A DNA stretch of 64,000 bases from Nocardioides massiliensis (lineage in GTDB: Bacteria; Actinomycetota; Actinomycetes; Propionibacteriales; Nocardioidaceae), in the NCBI RefSeq assembly GCF_030811215.1, contig NZ_JAUSQM010000001.1:682001-746000 (forward strand), written 5' to 3'. The notes under the pieces were generated by a model. The model was not told where the DNA came from. It worked only from the letters and a program-made list of their open reading frames with translations, and made no database searches. Made by a program: the position numbers and the translations under genes. Each line of letters opens with the position of its first letter. The first letter of the stretch is position 1. Positions 45,636 to 53,355 of this stretch are shown here, one piece after another.

Positions 45636-46394
45636 TCAACCGCGCAGGGGGGAGGCCTCGACGCCGGCGGTGTAGGCCTCGACGGCGTAGAGCAGCCAGG
45701 CGTGCACGCCGGCCTGCCCGCCGTCGCGGTAGCCGCGCAGGTTGGACTCGTACGCCGGGCGCAGGCGCAGGTGGCCGGCCTCGGGGACGATCACGGAGGT
45801 GGGGTCGACGCCACGGGCGACCAGGACCAGGCGCTCGGCGGCGCGGGCGACGATGCCGTTGTGGGAGCCGAAGGGTGCGCCGGTGGCGATCTCGGCGTGC
45901 ACGACGGCGGCGACCAGCAGCGCGGGCGCCTCGGTCGGGCCGGTGAGGGCGCGCGCGAGCGTGGTGAGCGCGCCGGCAGCGTCGGCGTCGCGCGGGCGTC
46001 CGAGCCGCTCGTCGGGCAGGTCGCCGGCGCCGGCGAGGGTGTGGATGCGGGCGAAGGCCTGCAGGGGTGCGGTGTCGAGCAGCGGCGCGAGGCCGAGCAG
46101 CTCGGCGCTGACCCGTACGGCGGCGCGGGCGACGTCGTCGGCAGCGCCGTCGCGCGCCTGCTCCAGCGACGAGCCCGACCCCTCGAGCACGGCGCTGGCG
46201 TGGGCGCCGACGAGCAGCGACTCCCCCGTCTGCTCGGGTCGCGTGCGTCGCAGACCGCGGTCGCGCAGCAGTGCGTCGATGCCGTCGCGACAGCCGGCGT
46301 ACGCCGAGGGAACACCGTCGAGACGCAGCAGCGCCCCCAACGGGTCCGAGCGCGAGTCGGCGGGGGAAGAGGCGGCGCTGGCGGGACCGGTCAC
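45636..46394 (-). CDS. Degenerate Fic-fold protein (Rv3662c-like)
   Basis: The GTG start at 46394 gives 252 residues, nearly all helical. VHAEIATGAPFGSHNGIVARAAERLVLV near residue 165 resembles the Fic motif region. The catalytic histidine and the GNGR arginine are missing (PFGSHNG and VAR instead), so AMP transfer is unlikely. Homologues next to the tad/HAD genes in actinobacteria are often labelled oxidoreductase without evidence. It is divergent from the methyltransferase gene with a 42-base gap, so they share a promoter region. Confidence 0.75.
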   Translation of the reverse strand: MTGPASAASSPADSRSDPLGALLRLDGVPSAYAGCRDGIDALLRDRGLRRTRPEQTGESLLVGAHASAVLEGSGSSLEQARDGAADDVARAAVRVSAELLGLAPLLDTAPLQAFARIHTLAGAGDLPDERLGRPRDADAAGALTTLARALTGPTEAPALLVAAVVHAEIATGAPFGSHNGIVARAAERLVLVARGVDPTSVIVPEAGHLRLRPAYESNLRGYRDGGQAGVHAWLLYAVEAYTAGVEASPLRG

Positions 46395-46436
46395 GGGCGC
46401 CAGGCTATCGGTGCCACATCGGGTAGCCTCGCGCCG

Positions 46437-47276
46437 ATGGCCGACGTCCACCCCTCCCGCACCCCCGAGCGGGGCCGCTACGCCCGTTCGTTCGGAGCCG
46501 TGGCCGCGGACTACGACCGGGCCCGCCCGTCCTATCCCGACGACGCCGTCGGGTGGCTGGTCGGCGACCGCCCGGCGCGCGTGCTCGAACTCGGCGCCGG
46601 CACCGGCAAGCTCACCGAACGCCTCGTCGGACGCGGGCACGAGGTGCTCGCCACCGAGCCCGACGCGAAGATGCTGCGCCGGCTGCGCGAGCAGCACGCC
46701 GCCCCACCAACCGGGCTCGCCACCGCACAGGCGGCCGCCGAGCAGCTGCCGGTCGCGAACCGCAGCGTCGACGTCGTGGTCGCCGCCCAGGCGGCGCACT
46801 GGTTCGACCACGAGCGCGTCCTGGCCGAGGCCGCGCGCGTGCTGCGTCCGGGCGGAGTGCTGGCCTGGGCGTGGAACATCATGGACACCCGCATCCCCTG
46901 GGTACGCCGCCTGCGCGAGCTGATCGGGTCACCGGCCGAGGTGCCCCCGGAGCCGGTGGCGGCGCTCACGGCCTCCGAGCTGTTCGGCGAGGTCGAGACG
47001 GCGGCGTTCCGGTTCTGGCACCCCCTCGACCGCACGTCGCTGGCCGCGCTGGTCTCCTCGAACTCCGTGGTCTCGCTGGCGTCGGAGGAGCAGCGCGCGG
47101 AGATCCTCGACCGCGCGGACGCGCTCTACGACGAGTACGGCCGCGGCCCCGACGGGATGCTGCTGCCCTACCTGACGCACTCCTACCGCGCGACGGTCCT
47201 CGACACCGGCCCGGAGCCCGACGACGCCGGCGCCGACCCGCTCGGCACCGACGCCCTGCTGATCGACTTCCGCTGA
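46437..47276 (+). CDS. Class I SAM-dependent methyltransferase
   Basis: The 279-residue protein (ATG 46437) shows the Methyltransf_11 pattern: SFGAVAADYDRARPSYPDDA at the N-terminus, VLELGAGTGKLTERLV (motif I) near residue 42, and LRPGGVLAWAWNIMD near residue 140. Substrate unknown; relatives act on small molecules. It is followed 18 bases later by the sensor kinase gene and may be read with it. Confidence 0.87.
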   Translation: MADVHPSRTPERGRYARSFGAVAADYDRARPSYPDDAVGWLVGDRPARVLELGAGTGKLTERLVGRGHEVLATEPDAKMLRRLREQHAAPPTGLATAQAAAEQLPVANRSVDVVVAAQAAHWFDHERVLAEAARVLRPGGVLAWAWNIMDTRIPWVRRLRELIGSPAEVPPEPVAALTASELFGEVETAAFRFWHPLDRTSLAALVSSNSVVSLASEEQRAEILDRADALYDEYGRGPDGMLLPYLTHSYRATVLDTGPEPDDAGADPLGTDALLIDFR

Positions 47277-47294
47277 CGGGACGGGGCGAGCGCC

Positions 47295-48422
47295 ATGGGT
47301 CTGTTCGGACGCAGTCTGTTCGGACGTAGTCAGCTCGGCTCGGAGTCCGACCGCGCCACCTTCCGGACGCTGCACACCGCGTCCCTCGCCGCACCACCGC
47401 TGCGCGACGGGCTCACGCGCTCCACCGCGGAGCGCAGCATCCGTCACCTGCGCTCGCTGCTCGGCGCGCCCGCCGTCGCGCTGACGGACACCGCCGACCT
47501 TCTGGCCTGGGACGGCAAGGCCCAGCACCACGCCCCCCAGACGGCGGCGCTCATCGCCCACGCCGACGAGGCCGGCGGCCCTGCCGTCGTCGAGCGCCGC
47601 ACCATCACCTGCGACGACCCCGGGTGCGTCGTGCGCCAGGCGATCGTCGTCCCCCTGGTCGCCGACGAGGTGCCGGTCGGGACGCTGCAGGTGTTCGCCC
47701 CGCGTGCCTCCGCCGGGCTGGTGCGCGCCACCACCGAGGTGGGTCGCTGGGTCTCCGGCCAGCTGGAGCTCGCCGAGCTCGACGCGTCGCGGACCCGGCT
47801 GATCGAGGCCGAGGTGCGTGCCCTGCGCGCGCAGATCAGCCCGCACTTCATCTACAACTCCCTGTCGGCGATCGCGTCGTTCGTCCGCACCGATCCCGAG
47901 CGGGCCCGCGACCTGCTGCTGGAGTTCGCCGACTTCACCCGCTACTCCTTCCGCGAGCACGGCCAGTTCACGACGCTGGCCGAGGAGCTGAAGTCGATCG
48001 AGCGCTACCTGCTGCTGGAGAAGGCGCGCTTCGGCGAGCGGCTGCAGGTGACGCTGCGGGTCGCGCCGGAGGTGCTCCCGGTGACCGTGCCGTTCCTGTG
48101 CCTGCAGCCGCTGGTGGAGAACGCCGTACGCCACGGGTTCGAGCAGAAGGCCGGCACCGGCACCATCACCATCACCGCGGAGGACTACGACCGCGACTGC
48201 GTGATCACGGTCGAGGACGACGGCACCGGCGAGGACCCCGAGCGCATCCGGCAGGCGTTGGCCGGGGCGCTGGAGAGCGGCTCGGTCGGACTCGCCAACG
48301 TCGACGAGCGGCTGCGGGTCGCCTTCGGCGACGACTACGGCCTCGTCGTGGAGACCGCCCCGGGAGCCGGCACGAGGGTTATCGTGCACGTGCCGAAGTT
48401 CTCCCCCGGAGTGCACCCATGA
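47295..48422 (+). CDS. LytS-type sensor histidine kinase (cytosolic)
   Basis: The 375-residue kinase has an N-terminal GAF-like region (about 30-165, with GCVVRQAIVVPLVADEVPVG). A LytS/YehU-type His_kinase domain follows, LRAQISPHFIYNSLSAIASF near residue 175 with the phospho-accepting His. The ATPase domain has QPLVENAVRHGFEQK near residue 270. Unlike classic LytS it has no membrane helices. Its stop overlaps the regulator ATG (ATGA). With the symporter downstream, it probably senses or controls uptake of a small carboxylate. Confidence 0.9.
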   Translation: MGLFGRSLFGRSQLGSESDRATFRTLHTASLAAPPLRDGLTRSTAERSIRHLRSLLGAPAVALTDTADLLAWDGKAQHHAPQTAALIAHADEAGGPAVVERRTITCDDPGCVVRQAIVVPLVADEVPVGTLQVFAPRASAGLVRATTEVGRWVSGQLELAELDASRTRLIEAEVRALRAQISPHFIYNSLSAIASFVRTDPERARDLLLEFADFTRYSFREHGQFTTLAEELKSIERYLLLEKARFGERLQVTLRVAPEVLPVTVPFLCLQPLVENAVRHGFEQKAGTGTITITAEDYDRDCVITVEDDGTGEDPERIRQALAGALESGSVGLANVDERLRVAFGDDYGLVVETAPGAGTRVIVHVPKFSPGVHP

Positions 48423-49195
48423 GCCCTGTCCCGAGCCCCGTCCCGAGCGCCGCCCCGGACGCCGCGGCGCGGCTGCGCGTCCTGGTGGTCGACGACGAGC
48501 GGCACGCCCTCGACGAGCTCAGCTACCTCCTCGGTCTCGATCCCCGCGTGGGGGCCGTGCGCGCGACCGACTCCGCCGCCGAGGCGCTGCGGATCCTCCA
48601 GGAGGGCACGGTCGACGGGGTCTTCTCCGACATCCGTATGCCCGGGCTGACGGGGCTCGACCTCGCCCGCGTGCTCGCGCAGTTCAAGCACCCGCCCCCG
48701 GTCGTCTTTGTGACGGCGTACGACGAGCACGCCGTCGACGCCTTCGAGCTCGACGTCGTCGACTACGTGCTCAAACCCGTGCGTCCCGAGCGGCTGGCCG
48801 AGGCGGTGCGCCGGATCATCGACACCCGCGACACCTCAGCCCCGGACGTCGACGACACGATCGCGGTGGAGCTCGGCGGGGTGACGCGCTTCGTGTCGCG
48901 CGCAGACGTGCGCTACGTCGAGGCGCAGGGCGACTACGCGCGCTTGCACACGGCCTCCGGCAGCCACCTGGTGCGGGTCCCGCTGTCGTCGCTCGAGGAG
49001 GAGTGGGCGGCGTCCGGGTTCGTGCGGATCCACCGCTCGTTGCTGGTGGCGCTCTCGCACATCAGTGAGGTCCGCATGGACAGCGGGCGCTGCACCGTCG
49101 TGGTCGGCGACCAGGAGCTCGCGGTGAGCCGCCGGCACACCCGCGAGCTGCGCGACCTGCTCATCCGGCGGGCGCGGCCGCGCGCCGAGCGATGA
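48419..49195 (+). CDS. LytTR-family response regulator
   Basis: The 258-residue protein has an N-terminal receiver domain: VLVVDDERHALDEL near residue 22, phosphorylation Asp in GVFSDIRMPGLTG near residue 70, VTAYDEHAVDAF, and the Lys in YVLKPVRPERL. The C-terminal LytTR DNA-binding domain (about 150-250) has YVEAQGDYARLHT and FVRIHRSLLVALSHI. It overlaps both the kinase and the next gene by 4 bases. Confidence 0.93.
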   Translation: MSPVPSPVPSAAPDAAARLRVLVVDDERHALDELSYLLGLDPRVGAVRATDSAAEALRILQEGTVDGVFSDIRMPGLTGLDLARVLAQFKHPPPVVFVTAYDEHAVDAFELDVVDYVLKPVRPERLAEAVRRIIDTRDTSAPDVDDTIAVELGGVTRFVSRADVRYVEAQGDYARLHTASGSHLVRVPLSSLEEEWAASGFVRIHRSLLVALSHISEVRMDSGRCTVVVGDQELAVSRRHTRELRDLLIRRARPRAER

Positions 49196-49569
49196 ACCCC
49201 GACCACCCTCCCGCGCGGGTGCGCGTGACCTCCCCACGGGCGCGCCGACCGCGACCCCCACGGCGTACGGGGGTGGCGGAGATCGACCGGCAGTCCCTCG
49301 TCGGCGAGGTCTACATGACCTCCCTGCTGCGGGCCCAGCTCCGGCTCGCCGTCATCGTGCTGGTGGCGCTCACCGTGACCGTCGGCGCGCTGCCGCTGGT
49401 GTTCCTCCAGTTCCCCGGCCTCAACGACATCCTCGTGCTGGGCATGCCGCTGCCCTGGGTGATGCTCGCGTTCGGCATCTACCCCGTGCTGGTGGTCCTG
49501 GGCTGGCTCTACGTCCGCGCCGCGGAGCGCAACGAGCAGGCCTTCGCCGACGTCGTCGAGCGTTCGTGA
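49192..49569 (+). CDS. DUF485-like small membrane protein
   Basis: The 125-residue protein has two membrane helices (about 50-72 and 85-108, AVIVLVALTVTVGALPLVFL and PLPWVMLAFGIYPVLVVLG). It resembles the DUF485/YjcH proteins that accompany acetate/cation symporters. Its ATG overlaps the response-regulator stop. It probably assists or regulates the symporter encoded 24 bases downstream. Confidence 0.82.
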   Translation: MNPDHPPARVRVTSPRARRPRPPRRTGVAEIDRQSLVGEVYMTSLLRAQLRLAVIVLVALTVTVGALPLVFLQFPGLNDILVLGMPLPWVMLAFGIYPVLVVLGWLYVRAAERNEQAFADVVERS

Positions 49570-49593
49570 GCACCCAGCAGTGAGCACTGACCC

Positions 49594-51114
49594 ATGAGCA
49601 CCGGGCTGGCCGTCGTCGCCGTCACGACGGTCGTCCTGGCGACGCTGGCGATCGGCACCTGGGGCCTGCGGTTCTCACGGACGACCAGCGACTTCTTCGT
49701 CGCCTCCCGGACCGTGCGCCCGCGGCTCAACGCCTCGGCCATCGGCGGGGAGTACCTCTCGGCCGCCTCGTTCCTGGGCGTCGCCGGCCTCGTGCTCGCC
49801 TACGGCGCCGAGATGCTGTGGTACCCGGTCGGCTGGACGGCCGGCTACCTCGTCCTGCTCGTGCTGGTGGCCGCGCCGCTGCGCCGCTCCGGTGCCTACA
49901 CGCTGCCGGACTTCGCCGAGACCCGGCTGGAGTCGCGCCCGGTCCGGATCGTGTCGTCGGTGCTGGTGGTCGCGATCGGGTGGCTCTACCTGATGCCGCA
50001 GTTCCAGGGCGCCGGGCTGGCGCTGCGCACGATCACCGGCGCGCCGTCTTGGCTCGGCGGCGTTCTGGTCGCCACCGTGGTCGTGGTCAACGTCTTCACC
50101 GGCGGCATGCGCTCGGTGACCTTCGTGCAGGCGTTCCAGTACTGGCTCAAGCTCACCGCGCTGCTCGTCCCCGCGTTCTTCCTGCTGCTGATCTGGATCG
50201 GCGACGGCGCCACCTCGCCGGCGACTGCGGGGGCCGCCGTCGGCGGTGCCGTGGTCGGCGACCTCTGGGCGCTGCCGATGGTCTCGGACCAGCCGTACGT
50301 CCTCTACACGACCTACTCGCTCATCATGGCGACCTTCCTCGGCACCATGGGCCTGCCGCACGTGGTCGTGCGCTTCTACACCAACCCCGACGGCCGCGCC
50401 GCACGGCGTACGACGCTGGTGGTGCTGGGACTGCTCGGGCTCTTCTATGTGCTGCCGCCGGTGTACGGCGCCCTCGGCCGGGTCTACGCACCCGACCTGG
50501 TCGGCGCCGGCGCCAGCGACACGGTCGTGCTCGAGCTGCCCGCGCGGATGATCGCCGGGTACGGCGGCGAGCTGCTCTCCGCCCTGACGACGGCCGGCGC
50601 GTTCGCAGCGTTCCTGTCCACCTCGTCGGGCCTGACGATCGCCGTGGCAGGCGTGCTCAGCCAGGAGATCACCGGCCGGCGGCTCGCCGGGGTCACGGCG
50701 TTCCGCGCCGCCGCCCTGATGGGGGTGGCGGTGCCGCTCATGCTGGCCCTGATGACCTCGGGGGTCAGCGTGGCGCGCGCCGTGGGCCTGGCCTTCGCCG
50801 TCGCTGCCTCGACCTTCTGCCCGCTGCTGATCCTGGGGATCTGGTGGCCCCGTCTCACCGACGCCGGTGCGCTCGCGGGGCTCGGGGTCGGAGGCGTGCT
50901 GTCCGGCATCGCCGTGGTCGACACCCTGGCCGGCACCGAGCGCACCGGCTGGGCCGACGCACTGCTGGCCCAGCCCGCCGCCTGGACGGTGCCGGCGGCG
51001 TTCCTCACGATGATCGTGGTCTCGCTGCTGACACCGCGGCGCCGCCCCGTCGGCGTACGGCGGTTCCTGGTGCGGTTGCACACCCCGGAGGCCGTGCCGC
51101 TCGACCGGGGCTGA
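49594..51114 (+). CDS. SSS-family cation/carboxylate symporter (ActP/MctC-like)
   Basis: The 506-residue protein has about 13 membrane helices. Sodium:solute symporter features are SDFFVASRTVRPRLNASAIG near residue 31, GEYLSAASFLGVAGLVL near 52, and MGLPHVVVRFYTNPDGRAA near 255. This is the ActP-type group that imports acetate, propionate or pyruvate with a cation. The operon with LytS/LytTR and DUF485 suggests induction by the substrate. An acetyl-CoA synthetase gene is at 62858, consistent with acetate use, but not linked by transcription. Confidence 0.9.
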   Translation: MSTGLAVVAVTTVVLATLAIGTWGLRFSRTTSDFFVASRTVRPRLNASAIGGEYLSAASFLGVAGLVLAYGAEMLWYPVGWTAGYLVLLVLVAAPLRRSGAYTLPDFAETRLESRPVRIVSSVLVVAIGWLYLMPQFQGAGLALRTITGAPSWLGGVLVATVVVVNVFTGGMRSVTFVQAFQYWLKLTALLVPAFFLLLIWIGDGATSPATAGAAVGGAVVGDLWALPMVSDQPYVLYTTYSLIMATFLGTMGLPHVVVRFYTNPDGRAARRTTLVVLGLLGLFYVLPPVYGALGRVYAPDLVGAGASDTVVLELPARMIAGYGGELLSALTTAGAFAAFLSTSSGLTIAVAGVLSQEITGRRLAGVTAFRAAALMGVAVPLMLALMTSGVSVARAVGLAFAVAASTFCPLLILGIWWPRLTDAGALAGLGVGGVLSGIAVVDTLAGTERTGWADALLAQPAAWTVPAAFLTMIVVSLLTPRRRPVGVRRFLVRLHTPEAVPLDRG

Positions 51115-51131
51115 GGGCTGACGCTCGAGCC

Positions 51132-51812
51132 TCAGCCGACCGCGAGCAGCGCCGGGAGCGCCGCCGCACGGGCGAGCGCGAGCTCGGCGACCAACGGGTC
51201 CGGCCCCAGCACCTGTGTCACCGGTCCCGCGTCCACTGCTCGTGCCTCGGCCCGAGCACGCCGGGCGAAGTGCCCCTCGGCGAGCAGATAGGTCGCCACC
51301 GGCATGCCGGGGCGCGCCACCTCGGCCAGTCGCGGCCCACGACCGGACAGGGAGGCCACCGCGACGGGCGCGTCCCACTCCTGCGCGAGAAGCTCGGCGG
51401 CACGGGCCAGGTCGGCGTCGACACACGGATCGGTGCTGCCGGCGGCGAGCAGCACGACCGGATCCCCGCGGCGCGCGCCCACCGCGTCCAGCCGTGCGGC
51501 CTGCACGCGAGCCAGGCGCCGGTCAGGACCCAACGCCGCGGCGAGCCGCGCCCGTCCGTCCGCCTGTGCTACCGCATGCGGCAGGTCGTGGCGCAGGTGG
51601 ATGCCCCCGGAGAGCAGCAACGGCACGACGACGGTGCCGTCGGGTGCGGACGCAAGGACGTCGTCGAGCAGCGGCGCCGCCAGCTCGAGGTACGCCGCCC
51701 GGGCCGGGCGCCCGGACCGCGCCGCGACGAGCGCCGCGAGGTCGGCGGCCACCGCGTTCCCCGGTGCGTGTCGGGTGCCGTGGGCGGCGAGCACGATCGG
51801 CGGGCCGTTCAT
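51132..51812 (-). CDS. Sirohydrochlorin chelatase-like protein (CbiX family)
   Basis: The 226-residue protein has two CbiX-type halves. The first starts PPIVLAAHGTRHAPGNAVAA with the metal-site His and has VVPLLLSGGIHLRHDLPHAV near residue 65. The second has VATYLLAEGHFARRARAEA near residue 175. Such enzymes insert Fe or Co into sirohydrochlorin; iron gives siroheme, the NirB cofactor. The ATG overlaps the hemD stop (TGATG). It is the last gene of the nitrate/nitrite operon. Confidence 0.9.
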   Translation of the reverse strand: MNGPPIVLAAHGTRHAPGNAVAADLAALVAARSGRPARAAYLELAAPLLDDVLASAPDGTVVVPLLLSGGIHLRHDLPHAVAQADGRARLAAALGPDRRLARVQAARLDAVGARRGDPVVLLAAGSTDPCVDADLARAAELLAQEWDAPVAVASLSGRGPRLAEVARPGMPVATYLLAEGHFARRARAEARAVDAGPVTQVLGPDPLVAELALARAAALPALLAVG

Positions 51813-53008
51813 CCGCCGACCGCCAGGCGGTAGCCGCGTTTCACGACCGTCTCCACGGTCCGCGTCCCCAGCGCGGCGCGCAGCCGGGCGACGGCCATCT
51901 CGACGGCGTGCTCGGAGGAGGCGTTGCCGCGGGGCAGCGCGGCGAGCAGGTCGGAGCGGGAGACCACGTGGCCGGGGTTCACGAGCAGGCGCTGGAGGAC
52001 CGCGAACGGTCCGGGGCTGAGCCCGACCTCGATGCCGTCGAGCAGCACCACGTCGCCGTGCAGCAGCAGGACGCGTCCGGCGACCTCGACGCTGAGACCG
52101 TCGCGGCGCGACGGGAGCTCGATCTCGAGCAGCCGGACCATCGCCCCGAGCCGGGAGCGCTCGGGTTCGATCGTCGGCACCCCCCACAGCTCGAACGCGG
52201 CCGAGGTGACCGGGCCGACGCAGGTCGCCACGACGTCGGCCTGGAACGCGGAGATCACGTCGTCACGGCGTCCGACCGAAGCGGCCGCCTCCATGAGCGC
52301 GGCGACCGCCGGGGCGGAGGTGAAGGTGACGGCGTCGAGCTCGCGGTCGGCGATGAGGTCGACCATCCGGAACATCGGCCCCGGGTCCTCTGCGGCGCGC
52401 ACCCGGTAGACGGTGACCGTCGTGACATCCGCGCCCTGACGTCGCAGTGCGTGGGCGACCATCGACAGGGACTGCCCGTGCTCCTGCACGACGATCCGCG
52501 TGCCGCTGAGGTCCCGGCCGCGCAGGTGGTCGAGCACGTCGTCGAAGCACTCCGACGGCGGGCTCCACAGCTCCCGCAGGCCGTGGCGCCGCAGGGCGCC
52601 GACGCTCTTGGGTCCGCGCGCGACGATCTCGGCCGTGGCGAGGTGGGCGAGCAGCCGGTCGAGCTCGCCCCACGCGGCGGCCGCGTCGAACCATGCCCGC
52701 ATCCCGATGCCGGTGGTGGCGAGGAACAGGTCGACGGGGCGGGCCAGCACCTCGGCGGTCGCGGTGCGCAGGTCGGCGTCGTCGACCTGGTTGGGCTCGG
52801 TCGACAATGCGGGCGCCCACTCGGTGGTCGCCCCGCGCCGGTGCAGCAGCGCGCGCTGCTCCTCGACCTTGCGCGCGGCCGTGACGCCGATGCGGAAGCC
52901 CGCGAGCGTGCGGGTCTGCTCCACGTCGACCTCCTCACCGTCGTCGGCGCCTCCCAGCCCGACCATCTGCCCGACCATCCGCCCGGCCGCCGGCTCCGCC
53001 ACGCTCAC
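51809..53008 (-). CDS. hemD: Uroporphyrinogen-III synthase fused to a winged-helix domain
   Basis: The GTG at 53008 overlaps the nirD stop (GTGA). Residues about 25-285 are a HemD domain (FRIGVTAARKVEEQRALLHR, VVQEHGQSLSMVAHALRRQG, AVTFTSAPAVAALMEAA), which closes hydroxymethylbilane to uroporphyrinogen III. Residues about 305-395 are an OmpR-type winged helix (LSPGPFAVLQRLLVNPGHVV, VKRGYRLAVGG) without a receiver domain. The fusion matches the Rv0260c type. It may make siroheme precursor and also bind DNA, perhaps to regulate the operon. Confidence 0.9.
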   Translation of the reverse strand: MSVAEPAAGRMVGQMVGLGGADDGEEVDVEQTRTLAGFRIGVTAARKVEEQRALLHRRGATTEWAPALSTEPNQVDDADLRTATAEVLARPVDLFLATTGIGMRAWFDAAAAWGELDRLLAHLATAEIVARGPKSVGALRRHGLRELWSPPSECFDDVLDHLRGRDLSGTRIVVQEHGQSLSMVAHALRRQGADVTTVTVYRVRAAEDPGPMFRMVDLIADRELDAVTFTSAPAVAALMEAAASVGRRDDVISAFQADVVATCVGPVTSAAFELWGVPTIEPERSRLGAMVRLLEIELPSRRDGLSVEVAGRVLLLHGDVVLLDGIEVGLSPGPFAVLQRLLVNPGHVVSRSDLLAALPRGNASSEHAVEMAVARLRAALGTRTVETVVKRGYRLAVGG

Positions 53009-53355
53009 GGGAGCCGCCCACCGACCTCGACGCGGCCCTCGACCACCCGGACGGCGTACGTCGCGACGCGCACCGTCGGGTCGTCGAGGCACACGCCCGT
53101 GCGCAGGTCGAAGGGCTGCTTGAGCATCGGCGAGGCCACGAACCAGGTGTCCTTGCGGGTGCCCACGATGCCACGTGCCAGCACCGACGCCCGCGCGTAG
53201 GGGCACCGGTTGTCGAGGACGAAGACCTGGTCGTCGTGGGTACGGAACACCGCCACGGCGCGACCGTGCACGAGTGCGGCGGCCCCACGCTCACGGTCGA
53301 GGTCCTCGAGGGCGCAGACCGGCACCCACTCCTGCGCGGGCGCGGTGTGCCTCAC
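53005..53355 (-). CDS. nirD: Nitrite reductase small subunit
   Basis: The 116-residue protein begins at a GTG overlapping the nirB stop (GTGA). NirD has the Rieske fold but usually lacks the cluster ligands; here VFVLDNRCPYARASVLARGI and SPMLKQPFDLRTGVCL have single cysteines and no Cys-x-His pairs. It supports NirB in NADH-dependent reduction of nitrite to ammonium in the cytosol. Confidence 0.92.
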   Translation of the reverse strand: MRHTAPAQEWVPVCALEDLDRERGAAALVHGRAVAVFRTHDDQVFVLDNRCPYARASVLARGIVGTRKDTWFVASPMLKQPFDLRTGVCLDDPTVRVATYAVRVVEGRVEVGGRLP

